The notes below the pieces were generated by a model. It saw only the letters and a program-made list of their open reading frames with translations. It was not told where the DNA came from and did no database searches. A stretch of 64,000 bases of DNA from JAAYBF01 sp963715445 (lineage in GTDB: Bacteria; Actinomycetota; Thermoleophilia; Solirubrobacterales; Thermoleophilaceae). Below, piece after piece: positions 26,831-34,147 of the stretch. The position numbers and the translations under genes were made by a program. The stretch's first letter is position 1. Every line of letters begins with the position of its first letter. The stretch is taken from positions 1,612,001 through 1,676,000 of the forward strand of contig OY970240.1 in the NCBI GenBank assembly GCA_963715445.1, in the 5' to 3' direction.

Positions 26831-27454
26831 GTGCGTGGGCTGTTCGTCACCTTCGAGGGGATCGACCGATCCGGCAAGACGACGCAGTCGCGCATGCTGC
26901 TCGAGGCGCTGGGCGCCGAGGCGCTCGGAGTGCGCGAGCCGGGGGGCACGGCCATCGGCGAGCGAGTGCGCGCGCTGCTCAAGGATCCGGCGCTCGAGCT
27001 CTCGCCCGCGGCCGAGGCGCTGCTCTTCGCAGCCGCGCGCGCAGAGCTCGTGGCCGAGGTGATCCGCCCGGCGCTCGAGGGCGGGCAGGTGGTCGTCTCC
27101 GATCGGTTCCTCGATTCGTCGCTCGCCTACCAGGGCGCCGCCCGCGGCCTCGGAGTGGACGAGATCAGGCGGATCAACAGCTTCGCTACCGGTGGCCTCG
27201 AGCCGGACCTGACTCTGCTGCTGGACATCGACACGGCCGCCGCCGGCCGCCGCGGGGCGGTGGAGGACGATCGCTTCGAGCAGGAGGGCATGGGGCTGCA
27301 AGAGCAGGTGTCGGCCGCCTACGACGAGCTGGTGGCAGGCGAGCCCGGGCGCTGGCGCAGGATCGCGGCCGACCGCGACCCGGCGGACGTTCACGCCGAC
27401 GTGCTGGCCGCCGTCGAGTCCGCCCGTGCCGCGGCGGAGGGCTCAGCGCGGTGA
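26831..27454 (+). CDS. tmk: Thymidylate kinase
   Basis: A 207-residue P-loop kinase that phosphorylates dTMP to dTDP. The P-loop EGIDRSGKTTQ is at residues 9-19; the Arg there (DRSGK) marks a type I-like loop. The DR motif follows in VVSDRFLDSSLAYQGAARG near residue 92. The LID region (GRRGAVEDDRFE) is near residue 140. The GTG at 26831 is the start, with a likely leaderless promoter. The stop overlaps the delta-prime gene as GTGA, the usual tmk-holB arrangement of bacteria. Confidence 0.94.
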   Translation: MRGLFVTFEGIDRSGKTTQSRMLLEALGAEALGVREPGGTAIGERVRALLKDPALELSPAAEALLFAAARAELVAEVIRPALEGGQVVVSDRFLDSSLAYQGAARGLGVDEIRRINSFATGGLEPDLTLLLDIDTAAAGRRGAVEDDRFEQEGMGLQEQVSAAYDELVAGEPGRWRRIAADRDPADVHADVLAAVESARAAAEGSAR

Positions 27455-28593
27455 GCGACCAGATCATCGCGGGCACGGAGGACCATCCGCACGCGCGCAT
27501 GACGCTCTCGTCGGCGCTCGAGGGCCGCGCCTCGCACGCGTATCTGTTCCACGGCCCGGCGGGTGTCGGCAAGCGCCACGCCGCCCGAGCCTTCGGCGCG
27601 GAGCTGCTGGCCGCCGGCTCGGCCGATCCGGCCGGCGCCCGCAAACGCGCGCTCACCGGATCGCATCCAGACATGACCTGGGTCCGTCCCACCGGCGCGC
27701 ACGTCATGCGCAAGGAGGACGTGGCCGACCCGGTCGTCGCCGCCGCGAGCCGGACGCCGTTCGAGGGGTCGAAGCGGATCTTCGTGCTCGAGCGTGTGGA
27801 CACGATGAACGACGAGGTGGCCAACCGCCTGCTCAAGACGCTGGAGGAGCCGCCTCCGTTTGCCCATCTGATCCTCGTCACCGACGCGCTGGGACAGGTT
27901 CTGCCGACCGTGGTCTCGCGCTGCCAGCTCGTGCGCTTCGACGCCCTGCCGGCGGCGCGCATCGCCGAGACGCTCGTCCGCGAGGGAGTGCCCGCACCCC
28001 GCGCGGAGGCATACGCGCGGCTCTCCCTCGGCAACGGCGAGCGGGCGCGCTTCCTGGCCTCCGAGGAGGGCTCCGGCCTGCTGACAGACGTGGACCGCAT
28101 GATCGAGGTCGCGCTGCGCGGCGGTGGACGTCGGCCGGACGAGTCGGAGTCCTGGCGCGGCCTGATGGATCGCGCGGAGCAGCGTCAGGCCGCCGCGGAG
28201 GAGCAGGTGGCCACGGAGTCCGCGGCCCGGCTCGAGACCGAGCCGAAGGGCCGTGATCGCAGCGCGATCGAGAAGCAGTTCGAGGACAGCGCGAAGCGCG
28301 ACGGCCGCCGCGCGCGCACCGAGGTGCTCGACCTCGGCCTCTCGCTCGCCGCGCTGCGCTTCCGCGACCTCATCTGCATGGCGGAGAACGCGCCCGAGGC
28401 GATGCACGACGCGGTTGGAGCGGAGGAGCTGGCGATCGAGGCGGGCCCGCGCGATCCCGAGCGCATGCGGGTCGCCGTCGAGCGCTGCGAGCAGACCCGG
28501 CTCTCGCTCCAGCTCAACGTGACCGAGGAGCTGGCCCTGGAGGCCCTCGGCTTCCGGCTCGCCCAGCTGGTCGGCGCTCCCGGCTCCGCCTAG
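27451..28593 (+). CDS. holB: DNA polymerase III delta-prime clamp-loader subunit
   Basis: A 380-residue AAA+ protein. The N-terminal domain has HAYLFHGPAGVGKRHAARAF, where the usual Thr/Ser after the P-loop Lys is Arg, as in delta-prime subunits that do not hydrolyse ATP. NRLLKTLEEPPPFAHLILVT and VSRCQLVRFD (sensor 1/SRC motif) are near residues 127-170. The C-terminal part, rich in charged helices, is collar-like and longer than in E. coli. Start is GTG at 27451 overlapping tmk. It loads the beta clamp together with tau/gamma, which are not in the window. Confidence 0.88.
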   Translation: MSDQIIAGTEDHPHARMTLSSALEGRASHAYLFHGPAGVGKRHAARAFGAELLAAGSADPAGARKRALTGSHPDMTWVRPTGAHVMRKEDVADPVVAAASRTPFEGSKRIFVLERVDTMNDEVANRLLKTLEEPPPFAHLILVTDALGQVLPTVVSRCQLVRFDALPAARIAETLVREGVPAPRAEAYARLSLGNGERARFLASEEGSGLLTDVDRMIEVALRGGGRRPDESESWRGLMDRAEQRQAAAEEQVATESAARLETEPKGRDRSAIEKQFEDSAKRDGRRARTEVLDLGLSLAALRFRDLICMAENAPEAMHDAVGAEELAIEAGPRDPERMRVAVERCEQTRLSLQLNVTEELALEALGFRLAQLVGAPGSA

Positions 28594-28874
28594 CTCCGCG
28601 CCCGCCGCTCCAGCACTGCGGCCGCGCCGCGGCAGGACACCAGCCTGCGGGGAAGCACGCCCGCGCAGCTCCTCAGCGTGCGCCCGTCCTCGTCGAGGAA
28701 CACGATGTCGAGCGCGAACCGCATGCCGAAGGTGTGCACCGACGCGCAGCCCGGGATCAGCAGCGCCCAGTCGTCCGGGAGGTCGTCCAGGAAGGCCAGG
28801 CCGAGCAGGCGGGCCCGGACCGAGCGAGCGACGAAGATGCGCTCCCCGTCCATCGGCCCCGTCTCTTGCAGCAT
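28590..28874 (-). CDS. DUF192 family protein (small)
   Basis: About 94 residues from the ATG at 28874; starts at 28961 and 28853 are also possible. The family pattern is seen as ARLLGLAFLDDLPDDWALLI, then CASVHTFGMRFALDIVFLDE, and a C-terminal LVSCRGAAAVLE. DUF192 domains form a small beta-barrel; the role is not established. It is convergent with holB, overlapping its stop by 4 nt. No signal peptide is evident, unlike many DUF192 proteins. Confidence 0.7.
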   Translation of the reverse strand: MLQETGPMDGERIFVARSVRARLLGLAFLDDLPDDWALLIPGCASVHTFGMRFALDIVFLDEDGRTLRSCAGVLPRRLVSCRGAAAVLERRARS

Positions 28875-29029
28875 GCGAAATCGATTCCGCACGCTGCTCG
28901 GCAGGGCGTTCCCGGAGGTCACAGGAGGTTCAGGCAGGCGGAGCTCCCGCTCGCCCCTCAATCTCTGCGCCTCCGGCGCGATCTCCCGGCTAGACCTCCC
29001 TGTCCTCGGTGTACCGTCGGTTCGTTCAC

Positions 29030-29536
29030 ATGAGTGGGCGGCTACCTGACATCGACATCTTCGTGCCGATCCGGGGCGAAGCCACGGTGCGAATGCGCTA
29101 CCGCGAGGACAATCGCGATTGGCTGCATATGGCTGTCGAGACCAGACGGCCGAAGTGGAGCCCAGACGAGAAGGTCTGGCGCATCCCCAGCTCTGCAGCG
29201 CAGCGCGTGTTCGACCGTGCTACTGCGGACGGCCGCAGCGCTCGCCTGAAGCGTCGCTTCAAACCGGACACCGAGCAGTGCACCGTCCAGTGCCAGACGG
29301 CCGCGCCCGAAACGGTCTTCAGCTGCGTCTGCGTTTGCGGAGGAAAGGGGCACGGCCGCGCATCAGGCGGGTGGCAGCAGGTTGGTCGGCAACTGCTCGT
29401 GCGATCGGTCCGCGACGAGAGGGAGCAGACCATCTCCAACCGATTGCAGGATGGGAAGCCCATGCCTGAGAAGGATCTCGGTAAGCGCCGGATCCGTGAG
29501 CGGCTTCGCGAGCTCCGGCACGGTCGTCGGCTCTAG
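29030..29536 (+). CDS. Unknown protein with a Cys cluster (CVCVCGGKGHG type)
   Basis: The ATG at 29030 gives 168 residues; a GTG at 29009 would add seven. I do not recognise a named family. The first ~75 residues look like a compact alpha/beta module with aromatic-Pro spacing (KWSPDEKVWRIPSSAAQRVF). A Cys cluster follows at about 88-110, CTVQC then CVCVCGGKGHG, which suggests metal binding. A basic, Arg-rich C-terminus (KDLGKRRIRERLRELRHGRR) could bind nucleic acid. It is convergent with the GGDEF gene, overlapping 4 nt, in an accessory-looking stretch. Confidence 0.6.
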   Translation: MSGRLPDIDIFVPIRGEATVRMRYREDNRDWLHMAVETRRPKWSPDEKVWRIPSSAAQRVFDRATADGRSARLKRRFKPDTEQCTVQCQTAAPETVFSCVCVCGGKGHGRASGGWQQVGRQLLVRSVRDEREQTISNRLQDGKPMPEKDLGKRRIRERLRELRHGRRL

Positions 29537-30579
29537 ACGGTCAGCAGGGCAGTGTCGGGCTCGAGCGTGCGGACGCGGTTGCGTCCGGCGCCCTTGGCGC
29601 GATAGAGCGCCTCATCGGATTCGCGGCACAACGTCTCGAAGATGAGGTCGGAGCCTTGGGCGGCGGCGACGCCCATCGAGATCGTGACCGGCAGTCCGCC
29701 GGGGCTCGCCTCTTCGACCGCCGCTCGAACCGTCTCGGCCAGGGTCGAGGCCACCGCGGCGTCGGCGCCGGGAAGCACGATCAGGAACTCTTCGCCGCCC
29801 ATTCGGTAGACCAGCTCGAAAGAGCGCAGGCTGCGGCGGATCACATAGGCGGTGTCCCTGAGAACAGCGTCGCCGCGTTCATGGCCGTGCTCGTCGTTGA
29901 CCGCCTTGAAGTGATCCAGGTCGCAGGCCACGAGCGCAACCGACTCGTCGGCCAGCGCCGCCTGCTCGGCAAGCTCGGCGAAGCGGTCCATCAGCGCCCT
30001 GCGGTTCAGCAGACCGGTGAGCGGGTCGAGCACAGCACGTGTGCGCTGGCGCATGTCTGAGTGCATGAGTGTGTAGGAGCCTGCGCCCAGTGCGATCAAA
30101 GAGACGAGGCAGGCGTTGACGAGCGTCGGATCGTCCGCGTAGCCGGCGGGGTCGACTCCGACGGTAGATCCCAGCATCACCAGCGTGGTCAGGACGATGC
30201 CCGTGAAGACGCCGCGGCTCGAGAAGCGCGCGGAGACGGTGACGATCGCCAGCAGCAGGAAGGGGAGGGCCGGGCTCTGGGGCCCGCCGGTGAATGCGAT
30301 TGCGATGCCGACCGTGATCTGCGCGTTGAGGACCGTCGCCATGATCGGGTACTCCGGGCGTGAGCTGCGCATGATCCACGGCCGCAGCAATGGATAGGAG
30401 GCCACGACCCACGCCAGGGGCGCCAGGGTGAACCACCCAAGCCATGGGATCGCCGAGAGCAGCCCGACTCCGAGGCAGGCGAACATGACCCGCCGGGTCT
30501 TGTCGATCCTGGGCTCCATGTCGAGCAGCCGCTCACGATCGACGTCAGTCGGGCACAGCCATGTGCCACGCGCGTCCAT
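29533..30579 (-). CDS. Membrane-anchored diguanylate cyclase (GGDEF)
   Basis: The ATG at 30579 gives 348 residues. About six hydrophobic helices fill residues 25-180 and form a membrane sensor without a recognisable ligand domain. The GGDEF domain follows (about 190-345): LDPLTGLLNRRALMDRF, the metal site DLDHFKAVND, and the active loop RMGGEEFLIVL. It should make cyclic di-GMP from two GTP. The inhibitory-site position five residues before GGEEF reads RSFE rather than RxxD, so product inhibition may be weak or absent. A frame open further upstream to 30687 lacks support. Confidence 0.87.
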   Translation of the reverse strand: MDARGTWLCPTDVDRERLLDMEPRIDKTRRVMFACLGVGLLSAIPWLGWFTLAPLAWVVASYPLLRPWIMRSSRPEYPIMATVLNAQITVGIAIAFTGGPQSPALPFLLLAIVTVSARFSSRGVFTGIVLTTLVMLGSTVGVDPAGYADDPTLVNACLVSLIALGAGSYTLMHSDMRQRTRAVLDPLTGLLNRRALMDRFAELAEQAALADESVALVACDLDHFKAVNDEHGHERGDAVLRDTAYVIRRSLRSFELVYRMGGEEFLIVLPGADAAVASTLAETVRAAVEEASPGGLPVTISMGVAAAQGSDLIFETLCRESDEALYRAKGAGRNRVRTLEPDTALLTV

Positions 30580-30618
30580 GTAGTGGTTATCGGCTAAGCG
30601 GCCTGATGCCTGAATGCG

Positions 30619-30658
30619 GCGTTGCAAAGCTGGTACTCGCGTTGCGAACCTGGTACTG
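30619..30658. repeat. Two imperfect 20-bp tandem repeats upstream of the GGDEF gene
   Basis: Units at 30619-30638 and 30639-30658 match at 17 of 20 positions (core GCGTTGC.AA.CTGGTACT). They lie 40-79 nt upstream of the GGDEF start and have a period of two helical turns, as expected for a regulator bound side by side. No regulator is adjacent. Confidence 0.6.
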
Positions 30659-30756
30659 GGACTGCACGTGCTCCCGTGCGAGCGCACGATCGCGGTCCCC
30701 CGCAGCCGCTAGAGTCCGCGTGCGCAGAGCGATGCCTACAGCGTCGCAGCGGCCAC

Positions 30757-30829
30757 GCCGACGTAGCTCAGCTGGTAGAGCACTTCACTCGTAATGAAGG
30801 GGTCGGGAGTTCGAGTCTCCCCGTCGGCT
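30757..30829 (+). tRNA. tRNA-Thr (anticodon CGT)
   Basis: Acceptor GCCGACG pairs with CGTCGGC at 30822-30828. The D-arm GCTC..GAGC, anticodon stem CTTCA/TGAAG with loop CTCGTAA (anticodon CGT), and T-arm GGGAG-TTCGAGT-CTCCC are all complete. The length is 73 nt with discriminator T, and CCA is not encoded. Its 3' end is one copy of a 24-bp direct repeat that flanks hicBA. Confidence 0.96.
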
Positions 30830-30845
30830 CTCCGCCCGGACCCGC
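30822..30845. repeat. Left copy of a 24-bp direct repeat (tRNA-Thr 3' end plus 16 bp)
   Basis: These 24 bases cover the 3' acceptor strand of tRNA-Thr and the next bases and recur exactly at 31335-31358. The copies are 513 bp apart and enclose hicBA. The arrangement is that of attachment sites of an integrated element, though no integrase is present. Confidence 0.75.
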
Positions 30846-30876
30846 TCGATCGCTGGACGCCTTCGGATCCACGCAG

Positions 30877-30882
30877 TACCGT
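30877..30882 (+). promoter_or_regulatory. -10-like TACCGT, leaderless start of hicB
   Basis: TACCGT ends 6 nt before the ATG at 30889 with no Shine-Dalgarno sequence between. If correct, the toxin-antitoxin mRNA is leaderless. Confidence 0.4.
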
Positions 30883-30888
30883 GTCCGC

Positions 30889-31119
30889 ATGGCTGCGTCT
30901 GTCGACTTCACGATCGCGTTCGAGTCACCCGATGAGGATGGTTGGATCGTCGCGCGCGTGCTTGAGGTGCCCGGAGCGATGAGCCAGGGCCGGACGCGCG
31001 AGGAGGCCCGCGAGAACGCGCTCGACGCGCTTCGCACGGTGCTCACGCCTGACGAGGAGCTTGCCGGCCAGGCCCCGCAGGCCGACCGCGAGCATCTGCG
31101 CTTCACCGCAGCCGCGTGA
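30889..31119 (+). CDS. hicB: HicB family antitoxin (short form)
   Basis: The ATG at 30889 gives 76 residues. The partial RNase-H-like HicB fold is seen in FTIAFESPDEDGWIVARVLEVPGAMSQG (about residues 7-34) and ARENALDALRTVL. No C-terminal DNA-binding domain is present, so autoregulation would need another factor. It precedes the toxin and overlaps it as GTGA. Antitoxin-first order is common for hic pairs of this type, but the hicA-first order is also frequent. It would neutralise the HicA RNase. Confidence 0.87.
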   Translation: MAASVDFTIAFESPDEDGWIVARVLEVPGAMSQGRTREEARENALDALRTVLTPDEELAGQAPQADREHLRFTAAA

Positions 31120-31307
31120 AGCGGCGGGATCTGGAGCGCCACCTACGCGCGCACGGCTGCCGAGAGATCGGCGGGACCAAGCACGCGAAGTGGCGTGGCC
31201 CGCAGGATCAGGTGTCGGCGGTTCCGCGCCACAAAGAGATCGGTCCTGGCCTAGCCCGGTCGATTTGCGCGCAGCTCTCGATTCCGCCGCCGCCCAATCC
31301 ACGCTGA
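31116..31307 (+). CDS. hicA: HicA family mRNA interferase toxin
   Basis: A 63-residue double-stranded-RNA-binding-fold toxin starting with GTG at 31116. The first motif HLRAHGCREIGGTKHAKWRG carries the His of the active site, in a Thr-Lys-His rather than the common Ser-His-His context. The second conserved motif is AVPRHKEIGPGLARSI. HicA cleaves mRNA when not held by HicB. The stop is followed within a few bases by a tRNA 3' remnant, so the pair is tightly boxed between two tRNA ends. Confidence 0.88.
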   Translation: MKRRDLERHLRAHGCREIGGTKHAKWRGPQDQVSAVPRHKEIGPGLARSICAQLSIPPPPNPR

Positions 31308-31310
31308 GGT

Positions 31311-31342
31311 GTGGGTCCCCGGTTCGAGTCCGGGCGTCGGCT
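31311..31342 (+). pseudogene. tRNA 3' remnant (T-arm and acceptor strand only)
   Basis: A complete T-arm, CCCGG-TTCGAGT-CCGGG at 31318-31334, is followed by acceptor strand CGTCGGC and discriminator T. No D-arm or anticodon arm precedes it, because hicA lies there. Its T-stem differs from that of tRNA-Thr(CGT) but is fully paired, so it came from a different, once functional tRNA. This suggests an insertion or deletion event. Confidence 0.75.
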
Positions 31343-31358
31343 CTCCGCCCGGACCCGC
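31335..31358. repeat. Right copy of the 24-bp direct repeat
   Basis: Identical to 30822-30845. It starts in the acceptor strand of the tRNA remnant and runs 16 bp past the tRNA end, so the identity exceeds what tRNA homology alone would give. Confidence 0.75.
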
Positions 31359-31379
31359 GACCGACCTACCGCGCGCGAC

Positions 31380-32042
31380 CTACTTCGCCGACGTGGGGAC
31401 CACGCGCATGTAGGGGAGCGGCTGCTCCCAGCCGTCGGGGTAGCGCTCGCGGGCCTGCTCGTCGCTGACGCCGCCGGTGATGATCGCCTTGTCGCCCGGG
31501 TTCCACTGGGCGGGCGTCGCGAGCTGCTGCGAGGCGGTGAGCTGGAGCGAGTCGATCACGCGCAGCACCTCGTCGAAGTTCCGGCCGGTCGTCATCGGGT
31601 AGATCAGGACGAGCTTGATCTTCTTGTCCGGCCCGATCACGAAGACGTTGCGCAGCGTCGCGTTCTGAACGGGTGTGCGCTCGGTCGGGTCGCCGGCCAC
31701 GTCGGCCGGGAGCATCCCGTAGGCCTTGGCGATCGAGTGGTCGGTGTCGGCGATCATCGGGTAGTTGGGGGCGGTGCCCTGTGAGGACTCGATGTCCTGC
31801 GCCCACTTGGCGTGGTTGTCGACCGGGTCGACCGAGAGGCCGATGATCTTCGTGTTGCGGCTGTCGAAGTCCGGCTTGATCGAGGCCATGTAGCCGAGCT
31901 CGGTGGTGCAGACCGGCGTGAAGTCGCGCGGGTGCGAGAAGAGGACGGCCCAGCCGTCGCCGATCCAGTCGTGGAACTCGATCTCGCCCTCGGTCGTCTG
32001 GGCGGTGAAGTTGGGGGCGGTGTCGCCGATGGTCAAGCTCAT
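31380..32042 (-). CDS. 1-Cys peroxiredoxin (Prx6 type)
   Basis: The ATG at 32042 gives 220 residues, with AAGGAG a few bases upstream. The peroxidatic motif HPRDFTPVCTTELGYM places the only Cys of the protein at residue 45, so no resolving Cys exists and an external thiol must reduce it. The long C-terminal extension (LTASQQLATPAQWNPGDKAI) and the IYPMTTGRNFDEVLRVIDSL phrase are diagnostic of Prx6-type enzymes. It detoxifies hydroperoxides in the cytoplasm. The frame is open further upstream, but this start alone has a ribosome-binding site. It is divergent from the hypermodification-like gene. Confidence 0.94.
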   Translation of the reverse strand: MSLTIGDTAPNFTAQTTEGEIEFHDWIGDGWAVLFSHPRDFTPVCTTELGYMASIKPDFDSRNTKIIGLSVDPVDNHAKWAQDIESSQGTAPNYPMIADTDHSIAKAYGMLPADVAGDPTERTPVQNATLRNVFVIGPDKKIKLVLIYPMTTGRNFDEVLRVIDSLQLTASQQLATPAQWNPGDKAIITGGVSDEQARERYPDGWEQPLPYMRVVPTSAK

Positions 32043-32308
32043 GGGGTCTCCTTGGGTCGCTCCGGGACCAATCATCTTAAACCCGACCGGACTTCGCGTA
32101 TATCGTGAGCGGATATGGGCCGGGAATGTGGATCTGAGGATGACCTTCCGAGAGTGGGCCGAGCGTCGCGCCCGCCAGTGGGAGATGACGCCGACGGGAT
32201 GATCCGACCGTCGTCCGAGTCGGTGCTCGAGCCGCGCCGCCGGCCTCGAAGCTCGCGATAGGAGCATCGGCAGAGCCCAACGCCTGATCTCGCCGTTCCG
32301 ATCTCTGA

Positions 32309-33370
32309 ATGGAGAGCTCGGCCGGTCTACAGATCCACGTGCCGGCAAAGCCGCCTACTCCGCGCGGCGACTTCTACGTTGCGTACTGGACCCTGGCGGC
32401 GGAGCGGCAGCGCGTCTTCGAGGCGCGGCTGCGCGGCGAGCCGGGCCCGTGGACGGCGGACTCGATCCTGCGGCGCTACAAGTTCTGCAACTCGTTCCGG
32501 GCAAGCGATCGGGTGTCCCAGTACCTGATCCAGAGGGTCATCCACGGCACGGCGAACGCGAACGTCCGCGACACGATCTTCCGGACGATCCTGTTCCGCC
32601 TGTTCAGCCGCCCGTCGACGTGGGAGCTGATCGAGTCCGAGGCCGACTCGGTGCGTCTGCGCACCTTCGACGCCGAGTGGATCGCGGCGACGCTCGACAA
32701 GGCGCTCGAGAGCGGGCAGCGGCTCTACACCAGCGCCTTCATCCTCTCCGCGCAGGACGTCTACGGCCACAAGCGCAAGCACCGCAACCATCTCGCGCTC
32801 GTGGAGGCGATGGTCCATGACCGCCTGCCCGACCGCGTCGCCGAGGCCAAGGGCCTGCGCGAGATCTACGACGCGCTGCTGCGTTTCCCGCTGATCGGGC
32901 CGTTCATCGGCTACCAGATGGCTGTGGACATCAACTACTGCCCCCAGTTCGGCTTCAGCGAGAACGAGGTCGCGATGTTCGGGCCGGGCTCCACGCGCGG
33001 GCTCGCCAAGGTGTTCCGCGATCTCGGCGGCTACACGCCCGAAGCTGCCGTGACCTGGCTCGTCGAGCAGCAGGACAGGGTGGCGGAATCCATCGGGGTC
33101 AGGCCGCCCACGCTCTTCGGCCGTCGGCTGCACGTCACCGACTGCCTCAACCTGCTCTGCGAGCTGGACCGCTATGCGCGCGTCGCCATCCGGGAGGCCG
33201 CGGCGGTCGGCGAGCGCTGCGCCACGCGCACCTTCGTGCCCGCCCCGGCCCCGCCCTCGCTCTTCTATCCGCCGGCCTGGGGCATCAACGAGCGAATTCC
33301 GGTGGAGGCGCGGGCCGTGCCGCCCGGCTTGGACCCGAGGGTCACCATCGCCTCCGCCGCGCTCGGATAG
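32309..33370 (+). CDS. HMUDK_hel / alpha-glutamyl-putrescinyl-thymine pyrophosphorylase-like protein (DNA-base hypermodification family)
   Basis: A 353-residue protein. The N-terminal region matches the pattern I recall for this family: FYVAYWTLAAERQRVFEARL, PWTADSILRRYKFCNSFRAS and DRVSQYLIQRVIHG (about residues 22-95). A helix-hairpin-helix, DNA-glycosylase-like segment RFPLIGPFIGYQMAVDINYC follows near residue 193, then FSENEVAMFGPGSTRGL. Relatives occur in phages that rebuild thymidine through 5-hydroxymethyl-uracil. No kinase, hydroxymethylase or phage gene is adjacent. The product therefore acts alone or with genes elsewhere. Family assignment is from memory. Confidence 0.65.
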   Translation: MESSAGLQIHVPAKPPTPRGDFYVAYWTLAAERQRVFEARLRGEPGPWTADSILRRYKFCNSFRASDRVSQYLIQRVIHGTANANVRDTIFRTILFRLFSRPSTWELIESEADSVRLRTFDAEWIAATLDKALESGQRLYTSAFILSAQDVYGHKRKHRNHLALVEAMVHDRLPDRVAEAKGLREIYDALLRFPLIGPFIGYQMAVDINYCPQFGFSENEVAMFGPGSTRGLAKVFRDLGGYTPEAAVTWLVEQQDRVAESIGVRPPTLFGRRLHVTDCLNLLCELDRYARVAIREAAAVGERCATRTFVPAPAPPSLFYPPAWGINERIPVEARAVPPGLDPRVTIASAALG

Positions 33371-33429
33371 CGGTTTCGATCCCGCTGCGCTCGGTACCCA
33401 GGCCTTAGGCAATCCACTTGGAGGTACCC

Positions 33430-33831
33430 ATGGCAGTACGGCCGGCGGGCGACAGCTCGATCAGCGAACTGGTGCAGCAGCTCTCGAACCAGACGGGCGA
33501 ACTGGTGCGGCAGGAGTTGCGCCTGGCTCAGGTGGAGATGCAGGAGAAGGGCAAGCGGGTGGGCATCGGCGCCGGGCTGTTCGGCGGCGCGGGACTCGTC
33601 GCCCTCTACGGCGTCGGCTTTCTGCTCGCCGCGGCGGCGCTGCTGCTCGCCACGACACTCGAGCCCTGGACCGCCGTAGCGATCGTCGGCGGGGCGCTGC
33701 TCGTGCTGGCGGGCCTGTTGGCGCTGACCGGCAAGAAGCAGGTGGAGCAGGCCACGCCGCTGGCTCCGGAGCAGGCGATCGAGACGACCAAGCAGGACAT
33801 CGACCACGTGAAGGCGAGGGCAGGCGGATGA
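33430..33831 (+). CDS. Phage-holin-III-like membrane protein (Actinobacterial)
   Basis: The ATG at 33430, behind GGAGG, gives 133 residues; a TTG at 33418 is the only alternative. The amphipathic N-terminus SSISELVQQLSNQTGELVRQ is followed by two hydrophobic helices (about residues 46-70 and 80-102). This is the layout of the small actinobacterial protein family named phage_holin_3_6. These are normal chromosomal envelope proteins and not evidence of a prophage. It overlaps the DUF3618 gene as ATGA and forms a three-gene operon with it and the DUF4235 gene. Confidence 0.8.
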   Translation: MAVRPAGDSSISELVQQLSNQTGELVRQELRLAQVEMQEKGKRVGIGAGLFGGAGLVALYGVGFLLAAAALLLATTLEPWTAVAIVGGALLVLAGLLALTGKKQVEQATPLAPEQAIETTKQDIDHVKARAGG

Positions 33832-34145
33832 GCAAGACGACGAAAGCCGACGCGTCGGCCAAGGCGGCCGCGAAGTCCGACGACCCGGAGGCGCTGCGGC
33901 GCGACATCGCCGAGAAGCGTCGGGAGCTGGGCGACACCGCCGCGGAGCTCGCCGCCAAGGCCGACGTCAAGAGCCAGGTCAAGGAGCGCGTGGAGGAGCG
34001 TAAGGAGGCGGTTCGCGACGTCAGCCAGCGTGCCCAGGAGAAGGCCGCCGCCCAGGTGCGCCATCCCGATCGGCGGCTCACGGGGATCGTCGGCGCCATA
34101 GCCGCCGCGCTCCTCCTGCTGGCGCTCCTCAGAAGGAGGCGATAG
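33828..34145 (+). CDS. DUF3618 family protein
   Basis: A 105-residue protein starting at ATG 33828 inside the previous stop (ATGA). A Lys/Ala-rich N-terminus leads to the DUF3618 core, EALRRDIAEKRRELGDTAAEL (about residues 22-42), a long charged helix, and a single C-terminal membrane helix (IVGAIAAALLLLALL) ending in a run of Arg. A cytoplasmic coiled rod anchored to the membrane is likely. Function is unknown; it is regularly found beside the holin-like and DUF4235 proteins. Confidence 0.82.
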   Translation: MSKTTKADASAKAAAKSDDPEALRRDIAEKRRELGDTAAELAAKADVKSQVKERVEERKEAVRDVSQRAQEKAAAQVRHPDRRLTGIVGAIAAALLLLALLRRRR

Positions 34146-34147
34146 CC

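Noticed and set aside
32138..32203. Short frame of about 21 codons between the peroxiredoxin and hypermodification-like genes
   Set aside because: Too short and without a ribosome-binding site or recognisable motif.
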